Below, piece by piece: positions 1-8,964 of a stretch of DNA of 64,000 nucleotides. Source of the stretch: CAYVQF01 sp964454015. Its GTDB lineage: Bacteria; Myxococcota_A; Bradymonadia; UBA4248. Under the pieces are notes generated by a model. It was not told the origin of the DNA, made no database searches, and saw nothing but the letters and a program-made list of their open reading frames with translations. Within the stretch, counting starts at the first letter, position 1. Every line of letters begins with the position of its first letter. The stretch is from the NCBI GenBank assembly GCA_964454015.1, contig CAYVQF010000008.1:99712-163711 (forward strand). Reading direction: 5' to 3'. The translations under genes were made by a program, and so were the position numbers.

Positions 1-727
1 GCTGTGAATCGGTTGGCGTCTCCCAGTCATTCAGGAGGCTGCCGTTGTTCTTCTCGAGTTTCTCGAGGCGCTGTAAAATGTTGTGAATGGCGATGCGGAG
101 GGGCGCCGCATCGAGGGTGGGGCTGCTGGTCTCGGGACTCTGCGAGCCGAGATACCAGATCACCGGGGTATTGGAGTGTGGGGTATAGGAGACTGAGCCG
201 GAGGCTCCCCCTTCGAGATGCAGTGGTTCGACGATGACGATGGTGCGCTCTTTTTCTACCAGGGTGGTTGGCGCCTGTGGGCTGAGGAGCATGGGCAACA
301 TGACCAAGGCTGCCATGGCCAGTAAGACTGTGGCAGGGATGAAGATCTTGCGGTGTGCAGCGAAGTAGGCCCCGAGGCTCTGCATCACACGGTCGAGCCA
401 AGTGCCAGGGTCATTCGGTGTGGCTGTGGCGGCCTTGGCGGGGTGGCTGGGAAGGGCAGCGGTCGCCGCGATAATTCTGGCGGTGAAGGCCGAGGAATCG
501 AGAAGCTCTAGGGCCTGCTCGTTGTCGAAGCGCACCAAGTCGCCCATCTCCTGGAGGGCGGCCAAGCGTGCCTGATCGTCTGTGCCGTGGACCAGGTGCG
601 CGGCGAGCTCGTGCGCTTCGTCCTCAGGCAACTCGCCATCGTAGTAGGCCTGCAGGCGAAGAGGTTCGAGAGCTTGGGCCGAGCTGACGGGATCACGTGG
701 CGCTGGGTGGGAGGGTTGCTTAGCCAT
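1..727 (-). CDS. Anti-sigma-factor-like single-pass membrane protein (partial, 3' end outside window)
   Basis: The frame is open from ATG 727-725 to the window edge (242 codons). The N-terminal part (about residues 22-70) has the helical look of anti-sigma domains, with LQAYYDGELPEDEAHELAAH, but no HxxxCxxC zinc motif. A hydrophobic stretch at about 128-149 should be one membrane span, followed by a periplasmic part containing PVIWYLG and a coiled LQRLEKLEK segment near the visible end. The likely role is holding a sigma factor at the inner membrane, but no sigma gene precedes it: upstream lie an intergenic palindrome and a divergent gene. The identification rests on architecture rather than a diagnostic motif. 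The C-terminus is missing because the window starts inside the gene. Confidence 0.6.
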   Translation of the reverse strand, partial: MAKQPSHPAPRDPVSSAQALEPLRLQAYYDGELPEDEAHELAAHLVHGTDDQARLAALQEMGDLVRFDNEQALELLDSSAFTARIIAATAALPSHPAKAATATPNDPGTWLDRVMQSLGAYFAAHRKIFIPATVLLAMAALVMLPMLLSPQAPTTLVEKERTIVIVEPLHLEGGASGSVSYTPHSNTPVIWYLGSQSPETSSPTLDAAPLRIAIHNILQRLEKLEKNNGSLLNDWETPTDSQ

Positions 728-768
728 GGGATGGGGTGTCTCTTTTGGCGGATGACGGCAGAGCAAAA

Positions 769-791
769 GGTTCACACGGGAGGTGTGAACC
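769..791. promoter_or_regulatory. Perfect 9-bp inverted repeat (operator or 5'-UTR hairpin)
   Basis: GGTTCACAC (769-777) and GTGTGAACC (783-791) are exact complements around a 5-nt centre. The repeat lies 42 bp upstream of the anti-sigma-like gene and about 200 bp from the divergent MshEN gene. It could be a regulator-binding dyad or a leader hairpin of the minus-strand transcript. No T-run follows on either strand, so a terminator is unlikely. Confidence 0.5.
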
Positions 792-993
792 ACGTGGAGA
801 AAACGCTACAGGCAGAGCGATTATTCAAAGGGATGTGTGGGGAGAAACGCATGTTCGAGGCAAGGGGAGGGCGAACGTCAATTGGTGTTGGTCTGGTAAG
901 CCTGGTGTCAGCTTGATATATTGGTGCAGCCGTTGCGCTCCTGCAAAGGGTTGTGTGTTGGTAATGGCGTTCATTCTGTAGACCGAGGGACTC

Positions 994-2244
994 ATGTTGG
1001 AGGATCGGCAGCTCTCGCGAATGTTTTTACGTAAGGGCATCGTGGACGAAGCGACTTTGGAGCGCGCGCAAGCGCTGTGCACCTCGTCACGCCGATCGTT
1101 GTACGATGTGCTTCTGCAAGAGGGCTGGGTAGATGAAGAGCGCGCTATCGTCGTGGTGAGCAAGCAGCTCAACCTTCCTTGTGTATCCCTGAAGGAATTC
1201 GAGGCGGACCCGCGCATTCTCGAACTGGTGCCGGGAGAGGCCGCCGAGCGTTTGTCTCTCATGCCCCTAGGGCTCACCAACGACGAGGGTGAGAAGAAGC
1301 TCTTTGTGGCCATGATGAATCCTCTTGATCTCAATGCCATAGAGGAGGTGGGCAAGTTATCGGGCTTTCCTGTCAAACCGTTGTTGGCGGGTCCGCTTGA
1401 TATCGCCCAGGCGGTCAAGCGCACTTATTCGCAGAGTAGTCCCAAGGGCGAGGTCGATTTGAGCTTCGTCTTGGACGATTTCCTCGAGGACTCCGTGTCG
1501 AAGCTCATGGATGACTATTCTGCGCTTCCCCCATCGGAGACACCGTCACCCTCTCCGAGTAAAGCCGCAGCGGGGGCCTCGATGGATCTGAGCGATCTCT
1601 CGCCGAGCGCGCTGCTGCGAGGTGCGAAGCGCGCCTCGTCGGCGGGCAAGTCACACCCTGAGACGCGTCCCGTCATCGCGATCAAGGCCAAGGCGGGCGA
1701 GAGTGATGGCGGTGCCTTCTCCCTGGATTTTGGTGATTTGGACTTGAGCGTCAAGCGCGAGAATGGTGCTGACGTGTACAACCGCATGACCCTGCCGGCG
1801 GGGACGGAGTTGCCTCCGGCGCTCCAGGAGGAGGTGCCCAAAGCGGCAGATGGGGGTGGTTTTACCCGGGTGCCTACGGTGGTGCGAGAGGGGGGGGCAC
1901 TCAAGGAGGCACGACAGGGGGGAGAAGAAAAGCAGGCCCTCTTTGATCTGGGAGACGACTGGGGTGATCTCAATGAGGAGGAGAGTGCCGAGGTCTTTAC
2001 CGGAGCCGCTGGCGCGACGAGTCAGCCCATCAGTGGACGGACGGAAAACTCTGGCATCCGTTACGTTGCCGATCCGAACCTACAGAGCCGTGCCCAGGGC
2101 GCAGACTACCTCGCCGATATCGGAACCTCTGACCTTCTGCGTGCCGTGGTCCGAGTGCTTGTTCGCAAGGGTGTCATGACTGAGGAACAGATCCGCGAAG
2201 AGGTGCGCCGTAGTCGGGGGATTGGCGGGCGTCGGGGGAGCTGA
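994..2244 (+). CDS. Stand-alone MshEN (GspE N-terminal) domain protein
   Basis: Residues about 1-150 match the N-terminal domain of type II secretion and type IV pilus ATPases, including LEDRQLSRMFLRKGIVDEAT and the FVAMMNPLDLNAIEEV segment that recurs in PilB just downstream (IVAMVDPMNIFAIDDL). In characterised MshEN proteins this domain binds cyclic di-GMP. No Walker A motif follows. The rest is low-complexity linker (about 170-350) and a short C-terminal helix region (LLRAVVRVLVRKGVMTEEQI) resembling another MshEN-type start. It may modulate the pilus motor encoded 150 bp downstream, but that is inference. The start has GAGGGA a few bases upstream. Confidence 0.75.
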   Translation: MLEDRQLSRMFLRKGIVDEATLERAQALCTSSRRSLYDVLLQEGWVDEERAIVVVSKQLNLPCVSLKEFEADPRILELVPGEAAERLSLMPLGLTNDEGEKKLFVAMMNPLDLNAIEEVGKLSGFPVKPLLAGPLDIAQAVKRTYSQSSPKGEVDLSFVLDDFLEDSVSKLMDDYSALPPSETPSPSPSKAAAGASMDLSDLSPSALLRGAKRASSAGKSHPETRPVIAIKAKAGESDGGAFSLDFGDLDLSVKRENGADVYNRMTLPAGTELPPALQEEVPKAADGGGFTRVPTVVREGGALKEARQGGEEKQALFDLGDDWGDLNEEESAEVFTGAAGATSQPISGRTENSGIRYVADPNLQSRAQGADYLADIGTSDLLRAVVRVLVRKGVMTEEQIREEVRRSRGIGGRRGS

Positions 2245-2397
2245 CGCGAGGGCATTCCCCCGCGTCGGATCAGGGGAGAGAAGGTGCGCTTTGGCCTAGG
2301 CTTGCGTTGACCACCTGGCCCGGGGTTGGTAAATTGCCGAAGCGCATGTCAGTGCGAAATGTGCGCGACTTCTCAGCAGCAACGGGGTGAAAAAGCG

Positions 2398-4113
2398 ATG
2401 TCGAATGGTGATGCGCGTCTGGGTGAATTACTTCTGCGTAGTCAGCTCATAACGCAGGGCCAGTTGGAGCATGCCAAGGGGCAACAACGCAAAGCAGGTG
2501 GGCGCCTGGCCGGCCATTTGGCAACCCTTGGCTACATCAAGGAGTCTGAGCTCACCAACTTTTTGAGTCGTCAGTTTGGAGTCCCCTCGGTTCAGTTGGC
2601 CGACATGGGGGAGATCAGCCAGGAGATTTTGAACCTGGTCCCCAAAGAAGTCGCAGAGCGACACCTGTGCCTCCCCATTAACCGCGCAGGCCAGTCGTTG
2701 ATCGTGGCGATGGTCGACCCGATGAACATCTTCGCCATTGACGATTTGAAGTTTTTGACGGGCTACAACATCGAGGTCGTGGTTGCTGGGGAACAGGCGA
2801 TCCGCGCGGCCATCGAAAAGTACTATCAGGAAGAAGAGTCGGGGATCGATTACGACGAGTTTTTCGATGGCTTCGATGCCGATGACATCTCCTTTGGCGA
2901 AGATGCAGACTCCGTTGACATCATGGATCTGCAGAGCGCGGCTGAGGAGGCGCCGGTCGTTCGCTTGGTGAATGCCATTTTGCTCGATGCGATTCGTCGT
3001 CAGGCGAGTGACATTCACGTAGAGCCCTATGAGCGGATCATGCGCGTGCGTTACCGCATTGATGGGGTTCTGCACGAGGTGATGACACCGCCAGCGAAGC
3101 TGCGCAACGCCTTGACCAGTCGCCTAAAGATTATGTCGAACTTGGACATTGCCGAGCGACGTCTGCCCCAGGACGGGCGGATCAAGCTGCGTATCGGTAA
3201 AGGCAAGGAGATGGATTTTCGCGTCTCTGTCTTGCCGACCCTCTTTGGTGAGAAAGTCGTTTTGCGTCTGCTCGACAAGAGCAACCTCCAGCTCGACATG
3301 ACCAAGCTGGGCTTCGAGGCCGAGCCTCTGGCGCACTTCAAAGAGCAGATTCATCGCCCTTATGGGATGGTTCTGGTTACGGGCCCAACGGGTAGCGGTA
3401 AAACCACGACGCTCTACTCGGCGCTGAGCGAGTTGAACAAGACCAGTGAAAACATCTCTACCTGTGAAGACCCGGTTGAGTTCAACTTGATGGGGATCAA
3501 TCAGGTACAGATTCACGATGGTATCGGGCTCAACTTTGCCGCGGCGCTGCGCTCCTTTTTGCGCCAAGATCCTGACATCATCATGGTCGGCGAGATTCGC
3601 GACTTCGAGACGGCTGAGATTGCAGTCAAGGCGGCACTCACGGGCCATATGGTGCTTTCGACTCTGCACACCAATGATGCGCCGAGCACGATCTCGCGCC
3701 TGCTCAACATGGGTATCGAGCCTTTCTTGGTGACGGCATCGGTCAATCTGGTGTTGGCTCAGCGCCTCGCGCGCCGGCTCTGCGCTGAATGCAGGCGCCC
3801 GGCCAAGCTGGATATGGAAGCGTTGCGCAAGTTGCAGGTGAGCGAGGAGTTGATCGGGACAGGGACCGTCTTTGAACCTGCTGGCTGCGCCTCATGCTCC
3901 AATACGGGCTACCGCGGGCGATTGGCCCTGTATGAAGTCATGGTTCTGAACGATGACTTGCGCCAGTACATCCTCCAAGGCTACTCCACGGCCGAGTTGA
4001 AGGCAGAGGCCATTCGACTTGGCATGAAGACCCTGCGTCAAGCGGGTATTTCCAAGATGTTGGAGGGGGTGACGTCCTTGGCAGAGATCATGCGCGTGAC
4101 GGCACCCGACTAG
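2398..4113 (+). CDS. pilB: Type IV pilus extension ATPase PilB
   Basis: This 571-residue secretion ATPase powers pilin polymerisation at the inner membrane. The N-terminal MshEN domain (about 1-150) begins RLGELLLRSQLITQGQLEHA, compatible with cyclic di-GMP binding. The ATPase part has Walker A GPTGSGKTTT (about 328), the Asp-rich CEDPVEF and the Walker B region DPDIIMVGEIRDFETAE. A four-cysteine zinc site (CAEC near 462, CASC near 497) is typical of PilB/GspE. I placed the start at ATG 2398, preceded by GGGGTGA; the frame extends 24 codons upstream but that part looks non-conserved. PilB is preferred over GspE because no type II secretion genes are nearby, yet no other pilus gene is in the window either. 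Its stop interlocks with that of the convergent kinase gene (CTAG at 4110-4113). Confidence 0.85.
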   Translation: MSNGDARLGELLLRSQLITQGQLEHAKGQQRKAGGRLAGHLATLGYIKESELTNFLSRQFGVPSVQLADMGEISQEILNLVPKEVAERHLCLPINRAGQSLIVAMVDPMNIFAIDDLKFLTGYNIEVVVAGEQAIRAAIEKYYQEEESGIDYDEFFDGFDADDISFGEDADSVDIMDLQSAAEEAPVVRLVNAILLDAIRRQASDIHVEPYERIMRVRYRIDGVLHEVMTPPAKLRNALTSRLKIMSNLDIAERRLPQDGRIKLRIGKGKEMDFRVSVLPTLFGEKVVLRLLDKSNLQLDMTKLGFEAEPLAHFKEQIHRPYGMVLVTGPTGSGKTTTLYSALSELNKTSENISTCEDPVEFNLMGINQVQIHDGIGLNFAAALRSFLRQDPDIIMVGEIRDFETAEIAVKAALTGHMVLSTLHTNDAPSTISRLLNMGIEPFLVTASVNLVLAQRLARRLCAECRRPAKLDMEALRKLQVSEELIGTGTVFEPAGCASCSNTGYRGRLALYEVMVLNDDLRQYILQGYSTAELKAEAIRLGMKTLRQAGISKMLEGVTSLAEIMRVTAPD

Positions 4114-7100
4114 TGGTCGTTTAGCTTCGAAAGCCTTATAAAATTTAGCTCGGCGCTGTTTTTGTTGGCCGTGTCGGCCAAGATGGCGAAGGCAGCGGCG
4201 GCGTAGCGATAGAGCTTGGCCGCCACTTCGAAGGCGCCGTTGTTTTCGGCACAGGATGCCGCCTGCGCGAAGGCGCTCGCCATGTCGCGATCGGCTGGAA
4301 GGACTTCTAGTTGGAGGTTGCGGATGCGCTGGAGGATGTGGTCGACTTCCTTGAACGCGAGCTTCTCTGCAAAGACCCGGGTGAGGATGCCGCAGACCAC
4401 AGCCAGATAGGAGCGGGCGCCGAGTTGTTGGAAGAGCTCGGCGGCGCGGTGGAGCGAATGGCTCGCGTCGTCGAGATGGCCGCGTCCCAGTTGCACCAGT
4501 CCCATATTGGTGTAGAGGGCAGCCATGTCCTCGTCGGCATCTTGGTTTTCAATGAGGTCGATGGCCTGTGCATAGTAGTTTTCAGCCGCTTCGGTTTGCA
4601 ATTTGGCGCGAGCCACTTCGCCGAGCCCATTGAGGATGGCCACCAGGCGCCGGCGATCCCCGAGCAGATTCAACGTTGCTTTGGCGGCTTCAAAGCGCAC
4701 CTCGGCGTGGGTAAGCTGGCCAGAGAGAATCTCAGCCTTACCGAGCGTGACCAGGGTGTCTCCGAGTCCGTAGGGGTTGGACGCTTTCTGGAAGCGTGCC
4801 AAGGCTTCGTTGAGGTAGGTGGCCCCGAGTTGATGATTTCCCGCGAGTCCTTGCACGATACCAGAACTCAAACAGACCTCAGCCATGAGGTTCTGGTCGC
4901 CGCTTTCGCGGGCGAGGCCTTCGGCTTCTTCAATGGCGGTGACAGCGCTCTGGACCTGCCCGAGGCGCGCAGACATGAGGGCGAATCCCTTGAGGGCCTT
5001 GGCGCGAAGGTGGTCATAGCCTGGGGCTGGGCACATGGTGAGGGCCAGGCGGTATTGTTCCACCGCTAAAGTTACCAGACCTCTCCTGGCGTGGAGTTCA
5101 GCGCGTAAGAGGGGGACCCAGAGCTGATGTTTGTGACGCGACGCGGGAAACTCGTCGAGCGTCAAGATGTGTTCTTCCGCCTCATCGAGGCGGTTCAGTA
5201 GCAGCGACGCCTCGATGTAGACCCTGCGGGCGTCGAAGATCTCCCCGTCCTCAGGAACGCAGCTCTTCTCTTCGCTGCCGTCGTGGAGCTCGAAGGCCCG
5301 TAGAAGACGTTGCCGCGCCAGGCGAGGTTGGTTGGTGTCGAGGCAGTAGCGGGCACTCAGCACGAGATGTCGCCAGGCGTCGGTGTGTTCACGGGCTTCG
5401 AGGAGATGGGTGCTCACCTCTAAGTGCAACAGGGAAGGTTCTTTGTTGCTGGCCGAGAGCTTGGCGTTGGCGCACGCGATTTGGCGCTTGCCGTAATCGC
5501 CAGCAGAACGCGCCCATTCGCGGAGCTGATCGCCGATCACCCGATTGCCAAAGCGAAGGCTCTCATCGGCGGCGTCTTCGATGCAGAGGCCATCGACCAG
5601 GGCGGCTTCCCAGACGAGGTCGATTTGGCTGGTGACGATGGCGTCGAGCCGCGCGAGTTTGGCGAGCAAATCAAAGCGGATGGGTTCATTGATGATGGCG
5701 GCCCATTCGAGGACGCGACGCACTGTGGTGACTTCGATCTCGGGGTGACTGGTGAAGCTATCGAGGAAGCTGCCCAGGCGCCGATCGACCACCTCGTTGA
5801 TGCGGGTGGGGGGAGAGGAGAGGGCCGTGCGGCGGTAGTAGTTTTCTTGGGGGACGAAGTGCATCTCGTTGGCGGCCAGCCATTGAGTCAGAAGCTGAAT
5901 GGCGAAGAGGGGATGACCATTGGCGTGCTCGACCAAGAGCGCGCAAGTCTCGGGGTGGAGGGGTACGAGGGCGTTGCAGAGCTTGGCGACATGCTCCTTA
6001 TCCAAGGGGGCGAGGCTGATGCGAGAGACTTCGGCATATTGCGTCAGGCTTTCGAGCTGATGCCGGAAGGCGGTGTGGAGTAGCTGTTCCGAGCGAAGCG
6101 TCGCGATAATGAGTGCCGAGCTAGGTACGATGCGGTTTCTAGCGATGAGGTGGTGGAGCAGCTCAATACACTCGTCGGGGGCGTTGTGAATATCGTCGAG
6201 GTGGAGCAAGACCGTGCGCGAAGCAGAGTGGTGGCGGAGCACGGCGTCTGTGAGCAGATGACCCGCCTGGACATGCGTCGCAGGCGGGACGGGGCTGTCT
6301 TGTGCGTCAGTCAGCAAGTCGGGCTGAAGGTAGCGAACGAAAGCCGGCAGGAGCCATGGGTCCGAGAGATCCGCATGGAAAAGCTGGTGCCGGATGCTTT
6401 TTCGCAACGAGGCTTCATCGTTCCCCTGACAACCGATGATGCGTTGCAAAGCGTTGCGCAGGCTCGTGCCGCCGCTGGTCGCGTCAAATGTGATGGTCAA
6501 AGCGTGGACGACGCCCAGCTCCGACGCCCGTTCGCGCAGCCACCTCGCGAAGCGGGTCTTGCCAATGCCGGCTTCACCGTCGACGAGGACGATACGCAAT
6601 GAGGAAAACTCATGCGCTTCTACGAGCTTAGCGCTTGCAGCGTAACGCTCGGGGGCGCGCCCGCAGAAGGGGGCTTCGCGGAAGCGCAGCAAACCCAGGC
6701 CAAGAGATTGAGGTGCGGTGGTGGGAGTGGGGCTAAAGCGGCGCGCCGATCGATAGCCGAGATTGGAGGCGCTGGACGAAGGTGTGTGCACCGTGAGCAG
6801 ATCGGGCGAAAGCGAGTCCAGGACGGGGACGACTGGTGGGACGAAGTCCCGGCCCGACTGTATGGCTTTCAAGGTTCGTTTCACGTCGGCGGCGCTGTGT
6901 GGCCGAGCGGCGGGCTCTTTGGCCAAAAGCTGCTTGATCAGATCGGCGAGACCTTTGGGTAGGGTCTTGTCGCTGGTGATCTCCGGGATTGGCGCCAATA
7001 AGTGCAGTTTTAGTAATTCCTGCGGGGTCTTGGCCAAGAACGGGCGTCGGCCACAGACCAACTCGTAGAGCATGACACCGCAGGCGTAGAGGTCTGCAGC

Positions 7101-7904
7101 CGGGCCGATTTCCCCGCGCCGCGTTCGGATTTGCTCTGGGGCGAGGTAGGCCGGGGTTCCGACACACTGGTTGTGGTGAGTGACCCGAGTCCCCGTGCCG
7201 GCAGGCATAAAAAAGTCGGCGACAGTCGGTACATCGTCGGAGCTAAAGAGTACACCCCGGTTTTTCTCAGCGAAATCAGTCGGCTCGCTGCCGACCTCGA
7301 GGGTCGTCATGTCGTCGATGGCATGATTGGGAAAGGCATGGGTGGCAGAGAGGTCGAGCTCGAGCTGGGCGACGATGGCTTCGTCGTGGACGTCGTCATC
7401 GGTCATGCGGGCGATGCCAAAGTCCAAAATCCGGGGAAGAAGCTGCGAACTTTGCTGTGGCTCGAGGAGAACGTTTTCCGGTTTGAGATCGCGATGGATG
7501 ATGCCGCGGGCGTGGGCGTAGGCCAGCGCCGAGAGGATGAAGTCGAAGAGCGCCAGGGCTTCATCGAGCTTGGGGCGGGTATTGAGATAATTTCTGAGGC
7601 TGGGACCGAGCACATGGGGCATGACGAAGTAGGGGCGACGCAGGCCTTGCTCGTCGATGTGTACCCCGTAGTCGAGGACGGGGACGATGCAAGGGTGGTT
7701 GAGCCTCGCCATGGCCCGGACCTCACGGGTGAAGCGGCGCAGGGCGCGGATGCGACGGGCACGGTCGGGCCGGATGAGCTTCAGGGCGACGGGTTGTTGG
7801 CTCTTGGGGTCTGTGGTGAGGAAAACTTCACCCATGCCACCGCTGCCGATCATGGAGTGGCAGGTGTATCCCGGACCAATGGGTGCAAGGGGGAGGGTGC
7901 TCAT
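4110..7904 (-). CDS. Ser/Thr protein kinase with AAA ATPase and TPR array
   Basis: This is a 1264-residue multidomain signalling protein. The kinase domain (about 12-345) has the glycine loop GSGGMGEVF (20-28), HRDLKPEN (about 137-144), DFG (about 161-163) and APEQ (about 255). The activation segment between DFG and APE is about 90 residues instead of the usual 20-35, with an acidic insert. A STAND/AAA-type NTPase follows (about 410-720), with Walker A GEAGIGKTRF (about 444) and Walker B LLHLDDIHNAP, then TPR-like helical repeats to the C-terminus. This architecture is common in myxobacteria, where such kinases act as large regulatory hubs. The start is ATG 7904 (AAGGCG upstream), 7 nt after the stop of the upstream gene; a longer frame would overlap that gene. 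No transmembrane segment was seen. Confidence 0.85.
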   Translation of the reverse strand: MSTLPLAPIGPGYTCHSMIGSGGMGEVFLTTDPKSQQPVALKLIRPDRARRIRALRRFTREVRAMARLNHPCIVPVLDYGVHIDEQGLRRPYFVMPHVLGPSLRNYLNTRPKLDEALALFDFILSALAYAHARGIIHRDLKPENVLLEPQQSSQLLPRILDFGIARMTDDDVHDEAIVAQLELDLSATHAFPNHAIDDMTTLEVGSEPTDFAEKNRGVLFSSDDVPTVADFFMPAGTGTRVTHHNQCVGTPAYLAPEQIRTRRGEIGPAADLYACGVMLYELVCGRRPFLAKTPQELLKLHLLAPIPEITSDKTLPKGLADLIKQLLAKEPAARPHSAADVKRTLKAIQSGRDFVPPVVPVLDSLSPDLLTVHTPSSSASNLGYRSARRFSPTPTTAPQSLGLGLLRFREAPFCGRAPERYAASAKLVEAHEFSSLRIVLVDGEAGIGKTRFARWLRERASELGVVHALTITFDATSGGTSLRNALQRIIGCQGNDEASLRKSIRHQLFHADLSDPWLLPAFVRYLQPDLLTDAQDSPVPPATHVQAGHLLTDAVLRHHSASRTVLLHLDDIHNAPDECIELLHHLIARNRIVPSSALIIATLRSEQLLHTAFRHQLESLTQYAEVSRISLAPLDKEHVAKLCNALVPLHPETCALLVEHANGHPLFAIQLLTQWLAANEMHFVPQENYYRRTALSSPPTRINEVVDRRLGSFLDSFTSHPEIEVTTVRRVLEWAAIINEPIRFDLLAKLARLDAIVTSQIDLVWEAALVDGLCIEDAADESLRFGNRVIGDQLREWARSAGDYGKRQIACANAKLSASNKEPSLLHLEVSTHLLEAREHTDAWRHLVLSARYCLDTNQPRLARQRLLRAFELHDGSEEKSCVPEDGEIFDARRVYIEASLLLNRLDEAEEHILTLDEFPASRHKHQLWVPLLRAELHARRGLVTLAVEQYRLALTMCPAPGYDHLRAKALKGFALMSARLGQVQSAVTAIEEAEGLARESGDQNLMAEVCLSSGIVQGLAGNHQLGATYLNEALARFQKASNPYGLGDTLVTLGKAEILSGQLTHAEVRFEAAKATLNLLGDRRRLVAILNGLGEVARAKLQTEAAENYYAQAIDLIENQDADEDMAALYTNMGLVQLGRGHLDDASHSLHRAAELFQQLGARSYLAVVCGILTRVFAEKLAFKEVDHILQRIRNLQLEVLPADRDMASAFAQAASCAENNGAFEVAAKLYRYAAAAFAILADTANKNSAELNFIRLSKLNDH

Positions 7905-7911
7905 GTCGCCT

Positions 7912-8421
7912 TCAGTCGCATAGCGGCAGTTGATTGAGGGCGCATTGCCAAGCTTCCAAGACCTCTGGGTCGTTGGCGGGGCCCTCCCCAAAGATGAAGC
8001 GGACGAACTCACAGCGCGGATTGCCGACCTCAGCGCAGGCAGCGGCGGGGGGAAGCGCGAGGATCATACCGTAGCGATCTTGATAGTGGATGATGAGCAA
8101 GCTGCCGGCGCGCGAAGCGCAGTAGCCTGTAGCGTCGCTGAGGACGACGGCCTGGGGGATGCTGAGAAAGCGCTGCCACCAGACTTCAATCAGCGTGTCG
8201 ATGGAGAGGGAGCCCTTTGCTTTGTCTTCTCGCCATAGGCGGCACTTCGTAGCGGGGTGCCAGAACGCATCGGGGCCGCTTGGCTCCCAGCCAGCACATG
8301 GTGCACTTTGTGAAGCGTGCACGTCGGGGGGGGGCTGCCCCTGGACCGGCATACCAAGCCATGTTGATGTGCTGGCCGTTATCAGGGCGATGCAGATGCG
8401 GGCGATCTTGGTAGAGAGCAT
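7912..8421 (-). CDS. Small secreted cysteine-containing protein of unknown function
   Basis: From ATG 8421 the product is 169 residues and opens with a plausible signal peptide (MLSTKIARICIALITASTS). The mature part has scattered cysteines (CAGW, KCRLW, GYCAS, ACAEV, RCEFV, WQCAL, PLCD), suggesting disulfides in the periplasm or outside the cell. I do not recognise a family. An alternative ATG at 8448 adds nine residues; the putative promoter at 8468-8495 suits either start but rules out the longest frame. It is co-directional with and 7 nt from the kinase gene, so the two may form an operon and this protein could be a sensory partner; that is inference. Confidence 0.6.
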   Translation of the reverse strand: MLSTKIARICIALITASTSTWLGMPVQGQPPPDVHASQSAPCAGWEPSGPDAFWHPATKCRLWREDKAKGSLSIDTLIEVWWQRFLSIPQAVVLSDATGYCASRAGSLLIIHYQDRYGMILALPPAAACAEVGNPRCEFVRFIFGEGPANDPEVLEAWQCALNQLPLCD

Positions 8422-8964
8422 GGGGTATTCACGTGCGTTGGTGCCCATCCACGAAAGGATGGGAAGCAGTGTAGCCTCAAGACAGCTAGAGTCTAGCTTG
8501 CTGCGGCGTGTTGCGAGGTCGGTGGGGGTGCGATTGGGAGTGGATTTCGTTTCGCCGGTAATCCTGTTGACACTCGTGCGGTAAAGGTGTGACATTGAGC
8601 CTCGTGGAGCTGTGCTTCGTGGGAGTTGCCATGTCTATGCATGGTGCGCTTCTCCAATGCCCACTGCGGCAAGGTGATAACGATGCACCTCTACGTCAGA
8701 CGCGCGCGCCGAGGGCGCGGGTGTATTCACGCGAAAAGTTGACTGTGCGACGAGGATGTCGAGCCCCCGGGCGACTCGGGACGACGCTGAGCAGCGAGTG
8801 AGGTAATCTGATGCTCCTTTTGTGGATGTTGGTGCTGAGCAGCCTCATGGTAGTCGTTGGCCGGTGGCAAGGTTCTAAGTGCTGCAATGTAGTGTTGCAG
8901 GCGCGACCTTTTGCTCCATCTGATTGGACGCACAGACGCCTATACCAAACGAGGCAGGACCACC
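8422..8964. other. 543-bp divergent intergenic region
   Basis: This separates the minus-strand secreted-protein/kinase operon from the plus-strand FG-GAP gene. Besides the palindromic promoter at 8468-8498 there is TTGACA at 8567-8572 with a poor -10 (TGACAT, 8590-8595). Short frames here look non-coding. No RNA gene was recognised. Confidence 0.5.
8468..8498 (-). promoter_or_regulatory. Putative promoter overlapped by a 15-bp perfect palindrome
   Basis: On the minus strand TAGACT (8495-8490) and TACACT (8473-8468) are separated by 16 bp, a moderate sigma-70-like match. AGCTAGAGTCTAGCT (8484-8498) is a perfect palindrome covering the -35 element, suggesting a repressor or activator site for the secreted-protein/kinase operon. 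Confidence 0.35.

Noticed and set aside
8567..8595. TTGACA with 17-bp spacer as a promoter for the FG-GAP gene
   Set aside because: The -10 (TGACAT) matches poorly and it is about 370 bp from the start codon; recorded only within the intergenic entry.
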